Positions 1 through 7,528 of a stretch of 35,398 nucleotides of DNA are shown one piece after another (the stretch's first letter is position 1; each line of letters opens with the position of its first letter). The stretch is from positions 1 through 35,398 of the forward strand of contig CAYPLR010000016.1 in assembly GCA_964411675.1 (NCBI GenBank), written 5' to 3'. This DNA is from JAAYBG01 sp964411675. Its GTDB lineage: Bacteria > Bacillota_I > Bacilli_A > ML615J-28 > CAG-698. The notes under the pieces were generated by a model. That model was not told the DNA's origin. It searched no databases and was given only the letters and a program-made list of their open reading frames with translations. The position numbers and the translations under genes were made by a program.

Positions 1-47
1 ACTTCATTATTTTTAAATCTAACTAATTCATACTTTTTTTCTTCCAT
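1..47 (-). CDS. N-terminal fragment of an unidentified protein, cut by the window edge
   Basis: Only about 15 codons are visible, reading MEEKKYELVRFKNNE before the sequence ends. The ATG (47-45) follows a strong AAAGGAG ribosome binding site at 54-60, so this is a real start. It lies downstream of the promoter at 272-300 and of the structured leader at 142-266, so it is probably the gene that leader controls. The N-terminus vaguely resembles RhuM/Fic-associated proteins, which often begin with a short 'KYE-I/L-V-RF' strand, but 15 residues cannot support a family call. Product unknown. Confidence 0.6.
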   Translation of the reverse strand, partial: MEEKKYELVRFKNNE

Positions 48-141
48 ATTCTTCTCCTTTCATAATAAAATAAAAAAGCGGATTACTTTATTAATACACC
101 TAAAATATTTAGTAAACAAATACTAAAAATTTAAGAATACT

Positions 142-266
142 AAAAAAATAACCCGCGGTCCCTATAGACGCGATAACTGCAAATGATTCAACTTTTGTTA
201 GGTTAATAAGTACTAATGATTCGTACTCTATAGGTATACGATACATTTTAATCATTCTAATTTGCA
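142..266 (-). ncRNA. Structured 5' leader with internal terminator (riboswitch-like attenuator or small RNA)
   Basis: On the minus strand a GC-rich hairpin (CGCGTC 172-167 pairing with GACCGCG 160-154, one bulged C) is followed within six bases by a run of seven U (148-142), the form of an intrinsic terminator. Upstream, CCTATAGA (234-227) pairs perfectly with TCTATAGG (168-161), which covers the terminator loop and its two innermost pairs, so the two folds compete. TGCAAAT at the predicted RNA 5' end (266-260) can also pair with ATTTGCA (184-178), interleaved with the first helix. A second stem, GCGGGTTA (156-149) with TAATCCGC (85-78), is followed by six U and would be a later terminator reusing the same strand. 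This is what an attenuator or a roughly 120-nt terminated RNA looks like. I match it to no known riboswitch class. Confidence 0.5.
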
Positions 267-271
267 ATATT

Positions 272-300
272 ATTATAATAAAATATAAAGTTTAAATCAA
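272..300 (-). promoter_or_regulatory. Sigma-A type promoter of the structured leader
   Basis: A -35 TTGATT (300-295) and a perfect -10 TATAAT (277-272) are separated by exactly 17 bp on the minus strand. Transcription would start near 265 and run through the folded region 142-266 toward the gene at the window edge. Confidence 0.75.
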
Positions 301-426
301 GAGAATATCAATAATAATAATCTTCAATTTTTTATCATTTATTCGATATGTTCCCAAACAAACAAGTTTGTTAAACACCTAAATTGCACACATTTAACCC
401 TACCTTGAATATACTATTTGTCCCGT

Positions 427-478
427 AAAAAAAGAGCCTTTTCTAAGCCTAGATGCACTCTAGTCATAAGAAACGGCT
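427..478 (-). terminator. Intrinsic terminator of the GH2-rlmD operon
   Basis: On the minus strand, AGCCGTTTCT (478-469) pairs with AGAAAAGGCT (444-435) with one mismatch. Inside is a second small stem, CTAGA/TCTAG, and a run of seven T follows (433-427). It lies 27 bp past the stop of the methyltransferase gene. From 301 to 426 I see no gene or convincing signal apart from a small A/T-rich palindrome near 355-375. Confidence 0.8.
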
Positions 479-504
479 TATTTTTGCTTTAAAATAGCAC
501 TTTT

Positions 505-1881
505 TTATCTTCTTTCAAGACAAACTACGCACTCAACGTTGGCAGTATTTGGGAACATATCTACTGGTGTAACACTTCTTACAACATACGCTTTTTGTAA
601 ATGATTTAAATTCTTAACTAAAGTGGCAGGATTACAAGATACATAAACAATCTTTCTAATCTTTGACTTTTGTAAGTAATTAATAACACTTAATTCCATT
701 CCTCTACGAGGTGGATCTATTACTAATACATCAGCGTTAAAGTTTTCCGTAACAAAATCCTGTAAATATGGGGTTATACTACCATGATAGAACTTTGCAT
801 TATTAATATCATTTAATTTTGCAAATTCACGAGCATTGATAATATTACTTTCGTTATTATCAATTCCACGAACCTCACCAACGCTTTTTGCTAAATAAAG
901 ACCAATACTTCCAATACCACAATAACAATCCAATACTTTCTCTTTTCCCATTGGGTTGATGATTTTCTTGATTTGATCGTATAAAACGGTGGTCTGTTCT
1001 GTGTTTAATTGGAAGAAAGAATCTGGAGAAATCATAAACTCTAAATCACCCAATTTTCCTTTTATTCTATCTGCTCCTGTTAGTTTATAAACAGGTCCTG
1101 AAATGATTTCAATGGCTTTTGGATCACTATTGATGGAATAATTAACTGAAGTCAAACCAGCATAATCGCCAACTTTCTTCAAAATACCAATCAATCTTGT
1201 TTCTTTTTCCATTAATACAAAGGTTACTTGTACTTCTTTTGTTTCTTCAAAGCCTCGTAAAACGATATAACGTAAGTTTCCTTGGCGGAAACGAGGGTTA
1301 TATACATCAATACTGCTTTTTGAAAGGAATTCAAGAATCAATTTCATTTTTTCAGTAATTAATTTATTCTCAACTAAGCATCCATCAATATAAACTACTT
1401 TGTTCGAGTCAGCAGCATACATACCAACAACAACATGTTCTCCATCGTGTCTTACTGGTAGCTGTGTTTTGTTACGATAATTCCAAGGATTTTTCATACC
1501 TATTGTTTCATTAAATGTAACACGAGAATAATCTCCTTCATAATATCGTTCAAATGTTTCAAGAACCATTAGTTTCTTTTGATTTAACTGCTCTTGATAA
1601 TCGATATGTTGTAATTGACAACCACCACATTTTCCATAATAAGGACATTGGGGTGTAATTCGTTTTGGAGATGCCTTTTTTACTTTATTCACAATTCCAT
1701 AAGCATATTTTTCTGTTGCTTTTGTAATTTTCACTTCAACTACTTCTTCTGGAAGTGCATCAGCAACAAAAACAGCTAATCGCTTAAAATAGCCAATTCC
1801 TTCTCCATTGATTCCCAAACGTTTAATTGTTAATAAAATCAAATCATTTTCTTTTAATAATTCATTTACTTGTGTATTCAT
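505..1881 (-). CDS. rlmD: 23S rRNA (uracil-5)-methyltransferase, TrmA/RlmD family (paralog 1)
   Basis: SAM-dependent enzyme that methylates C5 of uracil in 23S rRNA (RlmC/RlmD/RlmCD group; TrmA is a relative acting on tRNA U54). Seen, numbering from the longer GTG frame: N-terminal TRAM domain (about 15-70), [4Fe-4S] cluster motif C-x5-C-x2-C (C82, C88, C91), SAM site DCYCGIGSIGL, the DPPRRG motif, and the catalytic cysteine in YVSCNPATL (C419). The frame extends to a GTG at 1890, but that GTG overlaps the preceding gene and sits inside the AAAGTGA ribosome binding site; the ATG at 1881 is better spaced. It follows the GH2 gene with almost no gap and ends at a strong terminator, so it is the second gene of that operon. 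A paralog lies at 10444-11784. Which uridine each modifies cannot be read from sequence alone. Confidence 0.92.
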   Translation of the reverse strand: MNTQVNELLKENDLILLTIKRLGINGEGIGYFKRLAVFVADALPEEVVEVKITKATEKYAYGIVNKVKKASPKRITPQCPYYGKCGGCQLQHIDYQEQLNQKKLMVLETFERYYEGDYSRVTFNETIGMKNPWNYRNKTQLPVRHDGEHVVVGMYAADSNKVVYIDGCLVENKLITEKMKLILEFLSKSSIDVYNPRFRQGNLRYIVLRGFEETKEVQVTFVLMEKETRLIGILKKVGDYAGLTSVNYSINSDPKAIEIISGPVYKLTGADRIKGKLGDLEFMISPDSFFQLNTEQTTVLYDQIKKIINPMGKEKVLDCYCGIGSIGLYLAKSVGEVRGIDNNESNIINAREFAKLNDINNAKFYHGSITPYLQDFVTENFNADVLVIDPPRRGMELSVINYLQKSKIRKIVYVSCNPATLVKNLNHLQKAYVVRSVTPVDMFPNTANVECVVCLERR

Positions 1882-1886
1882 ATTTT

Positions 1887-3605
1887 TCACTTTCTATATT
1901 TGACGCGACTATTTAGCGCTTTTGTTTCATTAACATCTACTTTACATATTTGACGATCATAGGTAAGAATTCCATTGGTCTCTTCTTCAACATCACTCAC
2001 TTGTGTGTAAATGGCTGCTGTTAACCCTTTTTCAATATTAGGAATAATTTGTTCCTCATATAATTTGATGAATGATTTTCGAAATGATTCTTCATCCGTA
2101 AAATATCGATAACCATAGGTTTTATCTAGGATATAAGAGTGTTCTGGTATTTTATAAGAATATCCACCAAATTCGCTTATAATAATTGGGCGTTTGTCTT
2201 TTTTTAATCTTATCTTTTTAAAATAAATGTGAAGGCTTGATAAATCACTTACCTTTTGGTCAAACCAACCACTGGTTGAATCAATCAAACGAGTATTATC
2301 AAGTTGTTTTAATATTTCTGTTACTTTCACACTATTAAACTGACCCCATCCTTCATTAAAGATGGTCCATAAAACAATCGATGGGCTGTTATATAATAAA
2401 GAAACTGTTTCTTCCATTGATTCAATGAAAATCTTTTTATTTTCCGCAGGGATTGAACGTTTTTCATCGCTTTTACTTTGAAAACCAATCGTTGGTAGAA
2501 CTGTATCCTGAGCAAACGAATATGGGGAATTATTCACCATGTCCTGCCATACAATCATCCCTAATTTATCACAAAGATGATACCATATCAAAGGTTCAAT
2601 TTTAATGTGTTTACGAAGAGTATTGAATCCTAATTCTTTCATCTTTAGAATATCAAAGATAAAGCCATCAATCGTTGCTGGTAAGTATAAGCCATCTGGA
2701 TAAAATCCTTGATCTAATAAACCATTGAAAAAATAAGGTTCATTATTGAGTAGCAATACTTTCTTATTATTATATTCACCAATTCCTACTTTTCTCATCG
2801 CAAAGTAAGAATTTACTTGATCTGTGCTGGTGGTAATTACCACTTTATATAAATGAGGATCCTCAGGCGACCACAATTTCACTGTAGGTAGTGAAATAAT
2901 GACTGATTTTTCTTCTGTCTTTTGGCTAACTATCAGTTGCTTGTCATCGAATATTTGAATCGCAATTTCTTTGGCTGCTGTTTTAAAGGCAAAAGAAACC
3001 TCTTTTTCATCAATATTTGGAGTAATTTTCAATTCCTCAATATAGCCTTTTCTTACACTTTCTAACCATACTGTTTGCCATATTCCAGAAATCGGTGTGT
3101 ACCAAATTCCTCCTGGCTTTTTACTCTGTTTACCATAGGGATACTTTTGATCTAAAGCATCTCTTACTCGAACCAGTAATTCGTTCTCTTCTGAAAGTAA
3201 ATATCGTGTGATATCGAAGGAAAATGGGTGATAGCCTCCTTGATGACGCCCTATTTCTACTTTATTTAGATATACAACTGCCTCTTGATCTACCGCACCA
3301 AAATGTAGAATTACGATATCCTTTTTAAAGTTTGATGGTAAATGAAAGATGGTATGATAAAACAAATAATCTGTTTCAGCTAATTTCGCTTCCACTCCAG
3401 ATAAACTTGATTCAATAGGAAAGGGAACTAAAATTTTACCTTGATATTCGGTTGGTAATGTAGTGTTCTCAGAGATACTATAATCCCATAATCCATTTAA
3501 ATTAAAATAAGAATCTCGTTTCAATTGAGGACGGGGATAATCTTGCCAAGGCTTTTCTTTATTCATAAGTTTTGCAAAACTAGTTTCTAATTTTTGTGGT
3601 TCCAT
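1887..3605 (-). CDS. Glycoside hydrolase family 2 (beta-galactosidase/beta-glucuronidase type)
   Basis: A 572-residue retaining exo-glycosidase removing beta-linked sugars. Seen: jelly-roll sugar-binding domain (about 25-185; 'NGLWDY', 'PFPIESSLSG', 'YRT'-equivalent 'YHTIFHLP', 'GGYHPFSFDIT'), an Ig-like domain (about 186-275), and a TIM barrel (about 285-560) with 'GFNTLRKH'. The acid/base is E418 in TIFNEGWG and the nucleophile E478 in IISEFGG. There is no signal peptide, so it acts in the cytoplasm on imported oligosaccharides. It starts at an ATG behind GAGGTGAGG and has its own promoter at 3626-3654; its TGA stop (1887-1889) falls within the ribosome binding site of the downstream methyltransferase. 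No sugar transporter is adjacent, so the substrate is open; beta-galactoside, beta-glucuronide and beta-mannoside are all possible. It is shorter than LacZ and close in size to GusA-type enzymes. Confidence 0.9.
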   Translation of the reverse strand: MEPQKLETSFAKLMNKEKPWQDYPRPQLKRDSYFNLNGLWDYSISENTTLPTEYQGKILVPFPIESSLSGVEAKLAETDYLFYHTIFHLPSNFKKDIVILHFGAVDQEAVVYLNKVEIGRHQGGYHPFSFDITRYLLSEENELLVRVRDALDQKYPYGKQSKKPGGIWYTPISGIWQTVWLESVRKGYIEELKITPNIDEKEVSFAFKTAAKEIAIQIFDDKQLIVSQKTEEKSVIISLPTVKLWSPEDPHLYKVVITTSTDQVNSYFAMRKVGIGEYNNKKVLLLNNEPYFFNGLLDQGFYPDGLYLPATIDGFIFDILKMKELGFNTLRKHIKIEPLIWYHLCDKLGMIVWQDMVNNSPYSFAQDTVLPTIGFQSKSDEKRSIPAENKKIFIESMEETVSLLYNSPSIVLWTIFNEGWGQFNSVKVTEILKQLDNTRLIDSTSGWFDQKVSDLSSLHIYFKKIRLKKDKRPIIISEFGGYSYKIPEHSYILDKTYGYRYFTDEESFRKSFIKLYEEQIIPNIEKGLTAAIYTQVSDVEEETNGILTYDRQICKVDVNETKALNSRVKYRK

Positions 3606-3625
3606 ATCCTCACCTCACTTATTAT

Positions 3626-3654
3626 ATTATACTATATTTATGGTTTATAAACAA
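3626..3654 (-). promoter_or_regulatory. Promoter of the GH2-rlmD operon
   Basis: TTGTTT (3654-3649), 17 bp, TATAAT (3631-3626). It lies directly after the terminator of the upstream gene and 20 bp before the GH2 ATG, so the 5' UTR is very short. Confidence 0.75.
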
Positions 3655-3656
3655 GT

Positions 3657-3680
3657 AAAAATCCCTAAAGAGGGATTTTT
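3657..3680 (-). terminator. Intrinsic terminator after the first phosphodiester glycosidase gene
   Basis: Perfect stem ATCCCT/AGGGAT with a four-base loop, flanked by A and T runs, three bases past the stop codon at 3684. It insulates the glycosidase gene from the GH2 promoter immediately downstream. Confidence 0.85.
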
Positions 3681-3683
3681 ATA

Positions 3684-5534
3684 TTACTGAAATAAACCTT
3701 TTGTTCGTTCCTTATGAATGGCTAACATTTCATCAAGAAAGCGAAGAGAAATACTATCAGGATTAGGAATTGTAATCACTTTTGTTCCTAGTGAATTCAC
3801 TACTTGATAGGTTAACGTGATTGTTTCTAGTTCGGTAATCGTTGTAATTGAAAGAGACAATTTTCCATCGGATAGTTGATAGCTTATTCCATTAATCACT
3901 AAGTTTGCCGTAGGAAGATTTGTTTCTTGGTCACGATCACGATATTTTATTTCAAACAGGAAGGTATCTGCTGTTTTCGTTACTTCGACACGGAAGAAAC
4001 TATGAGGAGTCACCGTTGTTGTAAATTGATAGGTTTCTAAAAATTCAATCTTACGATTCCCTAATTTATAAAATAATTTACAGGTATATTCTGTATTTGC
4101 TTGAAGTCCGCTAAACGTTACTTTACCATCAACAACTTCTACATCTTCTCCATTCATACTTGCATATAATGTATCATATTGATGTTCTTTTTGGTCTAAA
4201 ACAGAAACATCAAGAGTGATTGTTTTATCCGTTGCTATTGGCATTTGAACGTCTATTTCTGGTTCTCGCGTTACAACCAGTAAGGCATTGGAATCGCGGC
4301 GTTCGAATCCATCAGAGGGTACATTGACGGTCTTTAAGGTATCCCCCTCACGAAGGACCATTGTTGAAGAACCACCTCCATCAAGATTATAGGCTTCTAC
4401 GCAACCTGCATGAGCCATAATGACAGCAAGTTCGTCTCCATAGGCACCTGCAGCAATCGATAAATTGACACGTCCATCAACGACTGCCATCACAATACTT
4501 CCATCTGCTTTTCTACCAATGGCTGTACGAGGATTTGCTGAACTCATAACGGAAGCAGATGTATTAACATCACTAGGTACTTCTCCATTTAGTATCAAAG
4601 CCGTTCCTGAACCAGTTGCGTAAGTAGTATTGGTAAATTCTCCAGTCCATTTCTTTTGAACTCGGATTTCTTTCCCAATTGCTAAGGCATCTGCCACAGC
4701 TTGATTATTGGTGATAATAGCAAATTGTCCTTTTTCAATGGTTTGTGGGTCTACCGAAGAGATTTCTCCAAGTCCATAGAAATCATTTGCTGAATTTGGT
4801 AATGTTAGTTCAGCTTCCTCAACATAAAACTTTGCTAAGACCGACCCTAAATTTAATTTTACTGGAACACATTCTTGAAAAGAATTATAGGTTCCATAAT
4901 AAACAGCAGTTTCATTTACCCCTGGTTCTGTATTGTTCTTATTGACTGGAAATGAAGAAATTACTTCATTATCTTCTCCCATAATATCAAGAGTAAAACC
5001 ACTCTCACTAGGATTATATCCCCAAACTAGTGAATCTTCTGAACCATCATTCTTAATACCAATGGTATATCCACCACCAGTTTTGTAGAAATTACCATCA
5101 TAAACCATACCACCACTCGTTTGAAACGGAAGATTTCCTGTACCATTGATATCAAAAAAATCACCATTAACAGCAGCAATTACTTTCCAACCAGGATTTT
5201 TCTCTTCAAAATCTAGAGCAAAGTCTTTCACGGTAGCTTTTTCCCAAACATTATTCTCAAACTTAGCCCAAGATATTACTCGTACACCATCTGTTGATGG
5301 AGAATTCAAATAATAAACTGTTTGATTGAATTCACCACTTCTTGCCGTAGATGATGTTCTACCAATACTTTTGTAATAAGAAACACCATAACCCAAATTA
5401 GTACGATCTACCATTTGACTTTCATTGTAAGTTGCTCTTCCAGCTGTGATTGCTTTCACACCAAAAGGTTGAAGGAGTAAAAGTAAGAATAAAAAAATAA
5501 ATAATATACTAAATATTCTTTTCCAAGTTTTCAT
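3684..5534 (-). CDS. Secreted phosphodiester glycosidase (NAGPA domain), tandem copy 1
   Basis: A 616-residue exported protein. Residues 1-28 form a signal peptide (KR, long Leu/Phe core, cleavage after VKA). The phosphodiester glycosidase domain (NAGPA family; the mammalian member hydrolyses GlcNAc-phosphodiester on lysosomal enzymes) spans about 85-430, with 'AVNGDFFDI', 'RTAIGRKADGSIVMAVVDGR' and 'GCVEAYNLDGGGSST', the most conserved motif. The C-terminal 185 residues look like two fibronectin-type beta domains with no membrane anchor, so the protein is probably released or loosely bound. It has its own promoter (5569-5596) and terminator (3657-3680), hence is monocistronic. It is clearly homologous along its whole length to the gene at 5639-7504, a tandem duplication. 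Natural substrate unknown; bacterial relatives are thought to act on phosphodiester-linked sugars in envelope glycopolymers. Confidence 0.88.
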   Translation of the reverse strand: MKTWKRIFSILFIFLFLLLLLQPFGVKAITAGRATYNESQMVDRTNLGYGVSYYKSIGRTSSTARSGEFNQTVYYLNSPSTDGVRVISWAKFENNVWEKATVKDFALDFEEKNPGWKVIAAVNGDFFDINGTGNLPFQTSGGMVYDGNFYKTGGGYTIGIKNDGSEDSLVWGYNPSESGFTLDIMGEDNEVISSFPVNKNNTEPGVNETAVYYGTYNSFQECVPVKLNLGSVLAKFYVEEAELTLPNSANDFYGLGEISSVDPQTIEKGQFAIITNNQAVADALAIGKEIRVQKKWTGEFTNTTYATGSGTALILNGEVPSDVNTSASVMSSANPRTAIGRKADGSIVMAVVDGRVNLSIAAGAYGDELAVIMAHAGCVEAYNLDGGGSSTMVLREGDTLKTVNVPSDGFERRDSNALLVVTREPEIDVQMPIATDKTITLDVSVLDQKEHQYDTLYASMNGEDVEVVDGKVTFSGLQANTEYTCKLFYKLGNRKIEFLETYQFTTTVTPHSFFRVEVTKTADTFLFEIKYRDRDQETNLPTANLVINGISYQLSDGKLSLSITTITELETITLTYQVVNSLGTKVITIPNPDSISLRFLDEMLAIHKERTKGLFQ

Positions 5535-5568
5535 ATAATACCTTTCAAATTACTATTTTTACTTCTTA

Positions 5569-5596
5569 AGTATATCATTTTTCACCCATAAAACAA
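5569..5596 (-). promoter_or_regulatory. Promoter of phosphodiester glycosidase copy 1
   Basis: TTGTTT (5596-5591), 16 bp, TATACT (5574-5569), sitting between the terminator of copy 2 and the AAAGG ribosome binding site of copy 1. Confidence 0.6.
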
Positions 5597-5598
5597 AG

Positions 5599-5629
5599 AA
5601 AAACCTTCTCTATTTTTATCAGAGAAGGT
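5599..5629 (-). terminator. Intrinsic terminator after phosphodiester glycosidase copy 2
   Basis: Perfect nine-base stem ACCTTCTCT/AGAGAAGGT (5629-5621 with 5611-5603) with a nine-base loop and a TTTT tail, ten bases after the stop at 5639. Confidence 0.85.
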
Positions 5630-5638
5630 CTTATATTA

Positions 5639-7504
5639 TTATTTGAATAAACTGCCAGCAATACTTTTTTTCTTATCTAACAATTCTTCAATAAAGCGAA
5701 GAATAATACTATCAGGATTCTTTATAATTATGGTTTTTACTCCTAATGAATTCGTACAAACATATTCGATCGACAATTCTTGAATAGCTCCAATTTCAGC
5801 TTTATTTAAAGATAATTTACCGTTTACCAATTGATAATCCTGCCCATTCACATGAAGCGTGGCAGTAGCCAGATTAGTCTCCAAATCCCGATCTCGGTAT
5901 TTTACTTCAAAATTATAGTTTCCATCCAGTTCATTCACCTCTACTCTGAGGAAGGTATGAGGTGTCACTGTTGTTTGAAAAGTATACGAATCTGGTAAGC
6001 CTACATTAATATCTCCAATTTTATAATAGAATTTACAATTATAGGTAGAATTAGCTTGTAAATCTTTAAATGATACTTTGCCATCAACCACTTTTTCTTC
6101 AATACCACCAGTAATATAAGCATAAAGATTATTAAAATCATGACCGTTGGCAATCATTGGATTAATACTAATTTCTAATGTTTTATCAGTAGCATCTGTT
6201 AATTTTACTTCATATTCAGGTGCTCTAGTTACAACTAAAATACAATTGGTAACTGATCTTTCATAATTTTCAGATAATACATTTTTAATAACAAATTCTC
6301 CATTTTCACGGACAGCTAACGTTGAAGAACCACCACCATCTAAATTATATGCTTCCACACAGCCTGCATGTTTCATAATAGCAGCTAATTCATCTCCATA
6401 AACACCTCGTGAAACACTCTCATCGATTCTTCCATCAACAACACTCAGTACAATACTACCATCTGCTTTTCTACCTATTGCTGTTCGTGGGTGATTGGTT
6501 CCCATTACAGATGCAGCTGTATTGACATCACTTGGAGCTTCCCCATCTGTTAAAACAGCAGTTCCTCCACCAATGACATATTTTAAGTCAGCAAATTCGC
6601 CTGTGAAATAACGTTGAACTCTTATTTTTGCTCCAATTGATAGAGCATCAATAACATTTTGATTTTTACTTGCAACAGCAAATTGACCTACTGCGATTGA
6701 AAAAGCACTGTTTGATGCAATGGTTCCTTTTCCATAAAAATCTTTATCTGAATTAGGTAATGCCAAATCTGCTTCTTCAACGTAATAAACACTAGCACCA
6801 GGCATTCCAGGCATTGTTTTTGCATCATAACCATGTGAAGTATTATAGTTACCGAAGAAAACAGCTGTCTGATTTGCATCAGGAGTAGTATTGATTTTCT
6901 CTACATCAAAACTGGCTATGATTTGCTCGTTTTCATCCAATACTTCTAAAGTTAAATATTGTCTTGTTGGTGGTACTGCTTGCATAATCAAGGAATCAAT
7001 AGCACCATCATTCGTAATTCCAATCGTACGATTATAGCTCTTTCCACTAGTTTTATAAATGTTACCATTAAAAACCTGGCCATTATTTGGTTGATATGGA
7101 AGTGGATTCAATGCATTGATATCAAAAAAGTCAGCATTTACACCAGCCAGAACAATCCATCCCGGATTTTTTTCTTCAAAATCAGCCATTAAATTACGAA
7201 CAGTTGTTAGTTTCCATTTATTATTCACAAATTTTGTCCATGGTACGACACGAATCGTATCATTACAAACCGTATTTAAATAATGAACAGTTTGATTATA
7301 GGTTCCAGATCGAACTGTTGTTGATGTTTTTCCTACACTACGATAGTAGCTAATCCCATATCCAACATCCATTTTATCTAGCTTTTGTTCTTCATTATAG
7401 GTTGCATTTCCTGTTGTCGTTGATGCAGCTTGAACAGGAACAACGAGTAATGTAAAAATAGCTAAAACAATTACAATTTGTAATACTTTCTTTATTGTTT
7501 TCAT
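5639..7504 (-). CDS. Secreted phosphodiester glycosidase (NAGPA domain), tandem copy 2
   Basis: A 621-residue protein built like its neighbour at 3684-5534: signal peptide (1-26, cleavage after VQA), NAGPA domain with 'GVNADFFDI', 'RTAIGRKADGSIVLSVVDGR' and 'GCVEAYNLDGGGSST', then two beta-sandwich C-terminal domains. One difference in the first motif is AGVNADFFD here against AAVNGDFFD in copy 1. The ATG follows AAGGAG, 24 bp after the cardiolipin synthase stop, with no promoter in the gap, so the two genes are very likely co-transcribed. That links this copy to membrane lipid synthesis, whereas copy 1 is transcribed alone. Substrate unknown. Confidence 0.88.
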   Translation of the reverse strand: MKTIKKVLQIVIVLAIFTLLVVPVQAASTTTGNATYNEEQKLDKMDVGYGISYYRSVGKTSTTVRSGTYNQTVHYLNTVCNDTIRVVPWTKFVNNKWKLTTVRNLMADFEEKNPGWIVLAGVNADFFDINALNPLPYQPNNGQVFNGNIYKTSGKSYNRTIGITNDGAIDSLIMQAVPPTRQYLTLEVLDENEQIIASFDVEKINTTPDANQTAVFFGNYNTSHGYDAKTMPGMPGASVYYVEEADLALPNSDKDFYGKGTIASNSAFSIAVGQFAVASKNQNVIDALSIGAKIRVQRYFTGEFADLKYVIGGGTAVLTDGEAPSDVNTAASVMGTNHPRTAIGRKADGSIVLSVVDGRIDESVSRGVYGDELAAIMKHAGCVEAYNLDGGGSSTLAVRENGEFVIKNVLSENYERSVTNCILVVTRAPEYEVKLTDATDKTLEISINPMIANGHDFNNLYAYITGGIEEKVVDGKVSFKDLQANSTYNCKFYYKIGDINVGLPDSYTFQTTVTPHTFLRVEVNELDGNYNFEVKYRDRDLETNLATATLHVNGQDYQLVNGKLSLNKAEIGAIQELSIEYVCTNSLGVKTIIIKNPDSIILRFIEELLDKKKSIAGSLFK

Positions 7505-7528
7505 TTTTTCTCCTTATAATTTTTCGTT

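Noticed and set aside
149..168. The leader strand AGGGACCGCGG looks like a T-box motif (AGGG-UGGN-ACCGCGG).
   Set aside because: The UGGN tetranucleotide that binds the tRNA CCA end is missing exactly, and the leader is too short for a canonical Stem I and specifier loop. The same bases are better explained as the 3' side of a terminator stem.
3684..7504. The two tandem homologous genes as a transposon or phage duplication.
   Set aside because: There are no terminal repeats, transposase or target-site duplications; they differ substantially and have separate regulation, which fits an old gene duplication.
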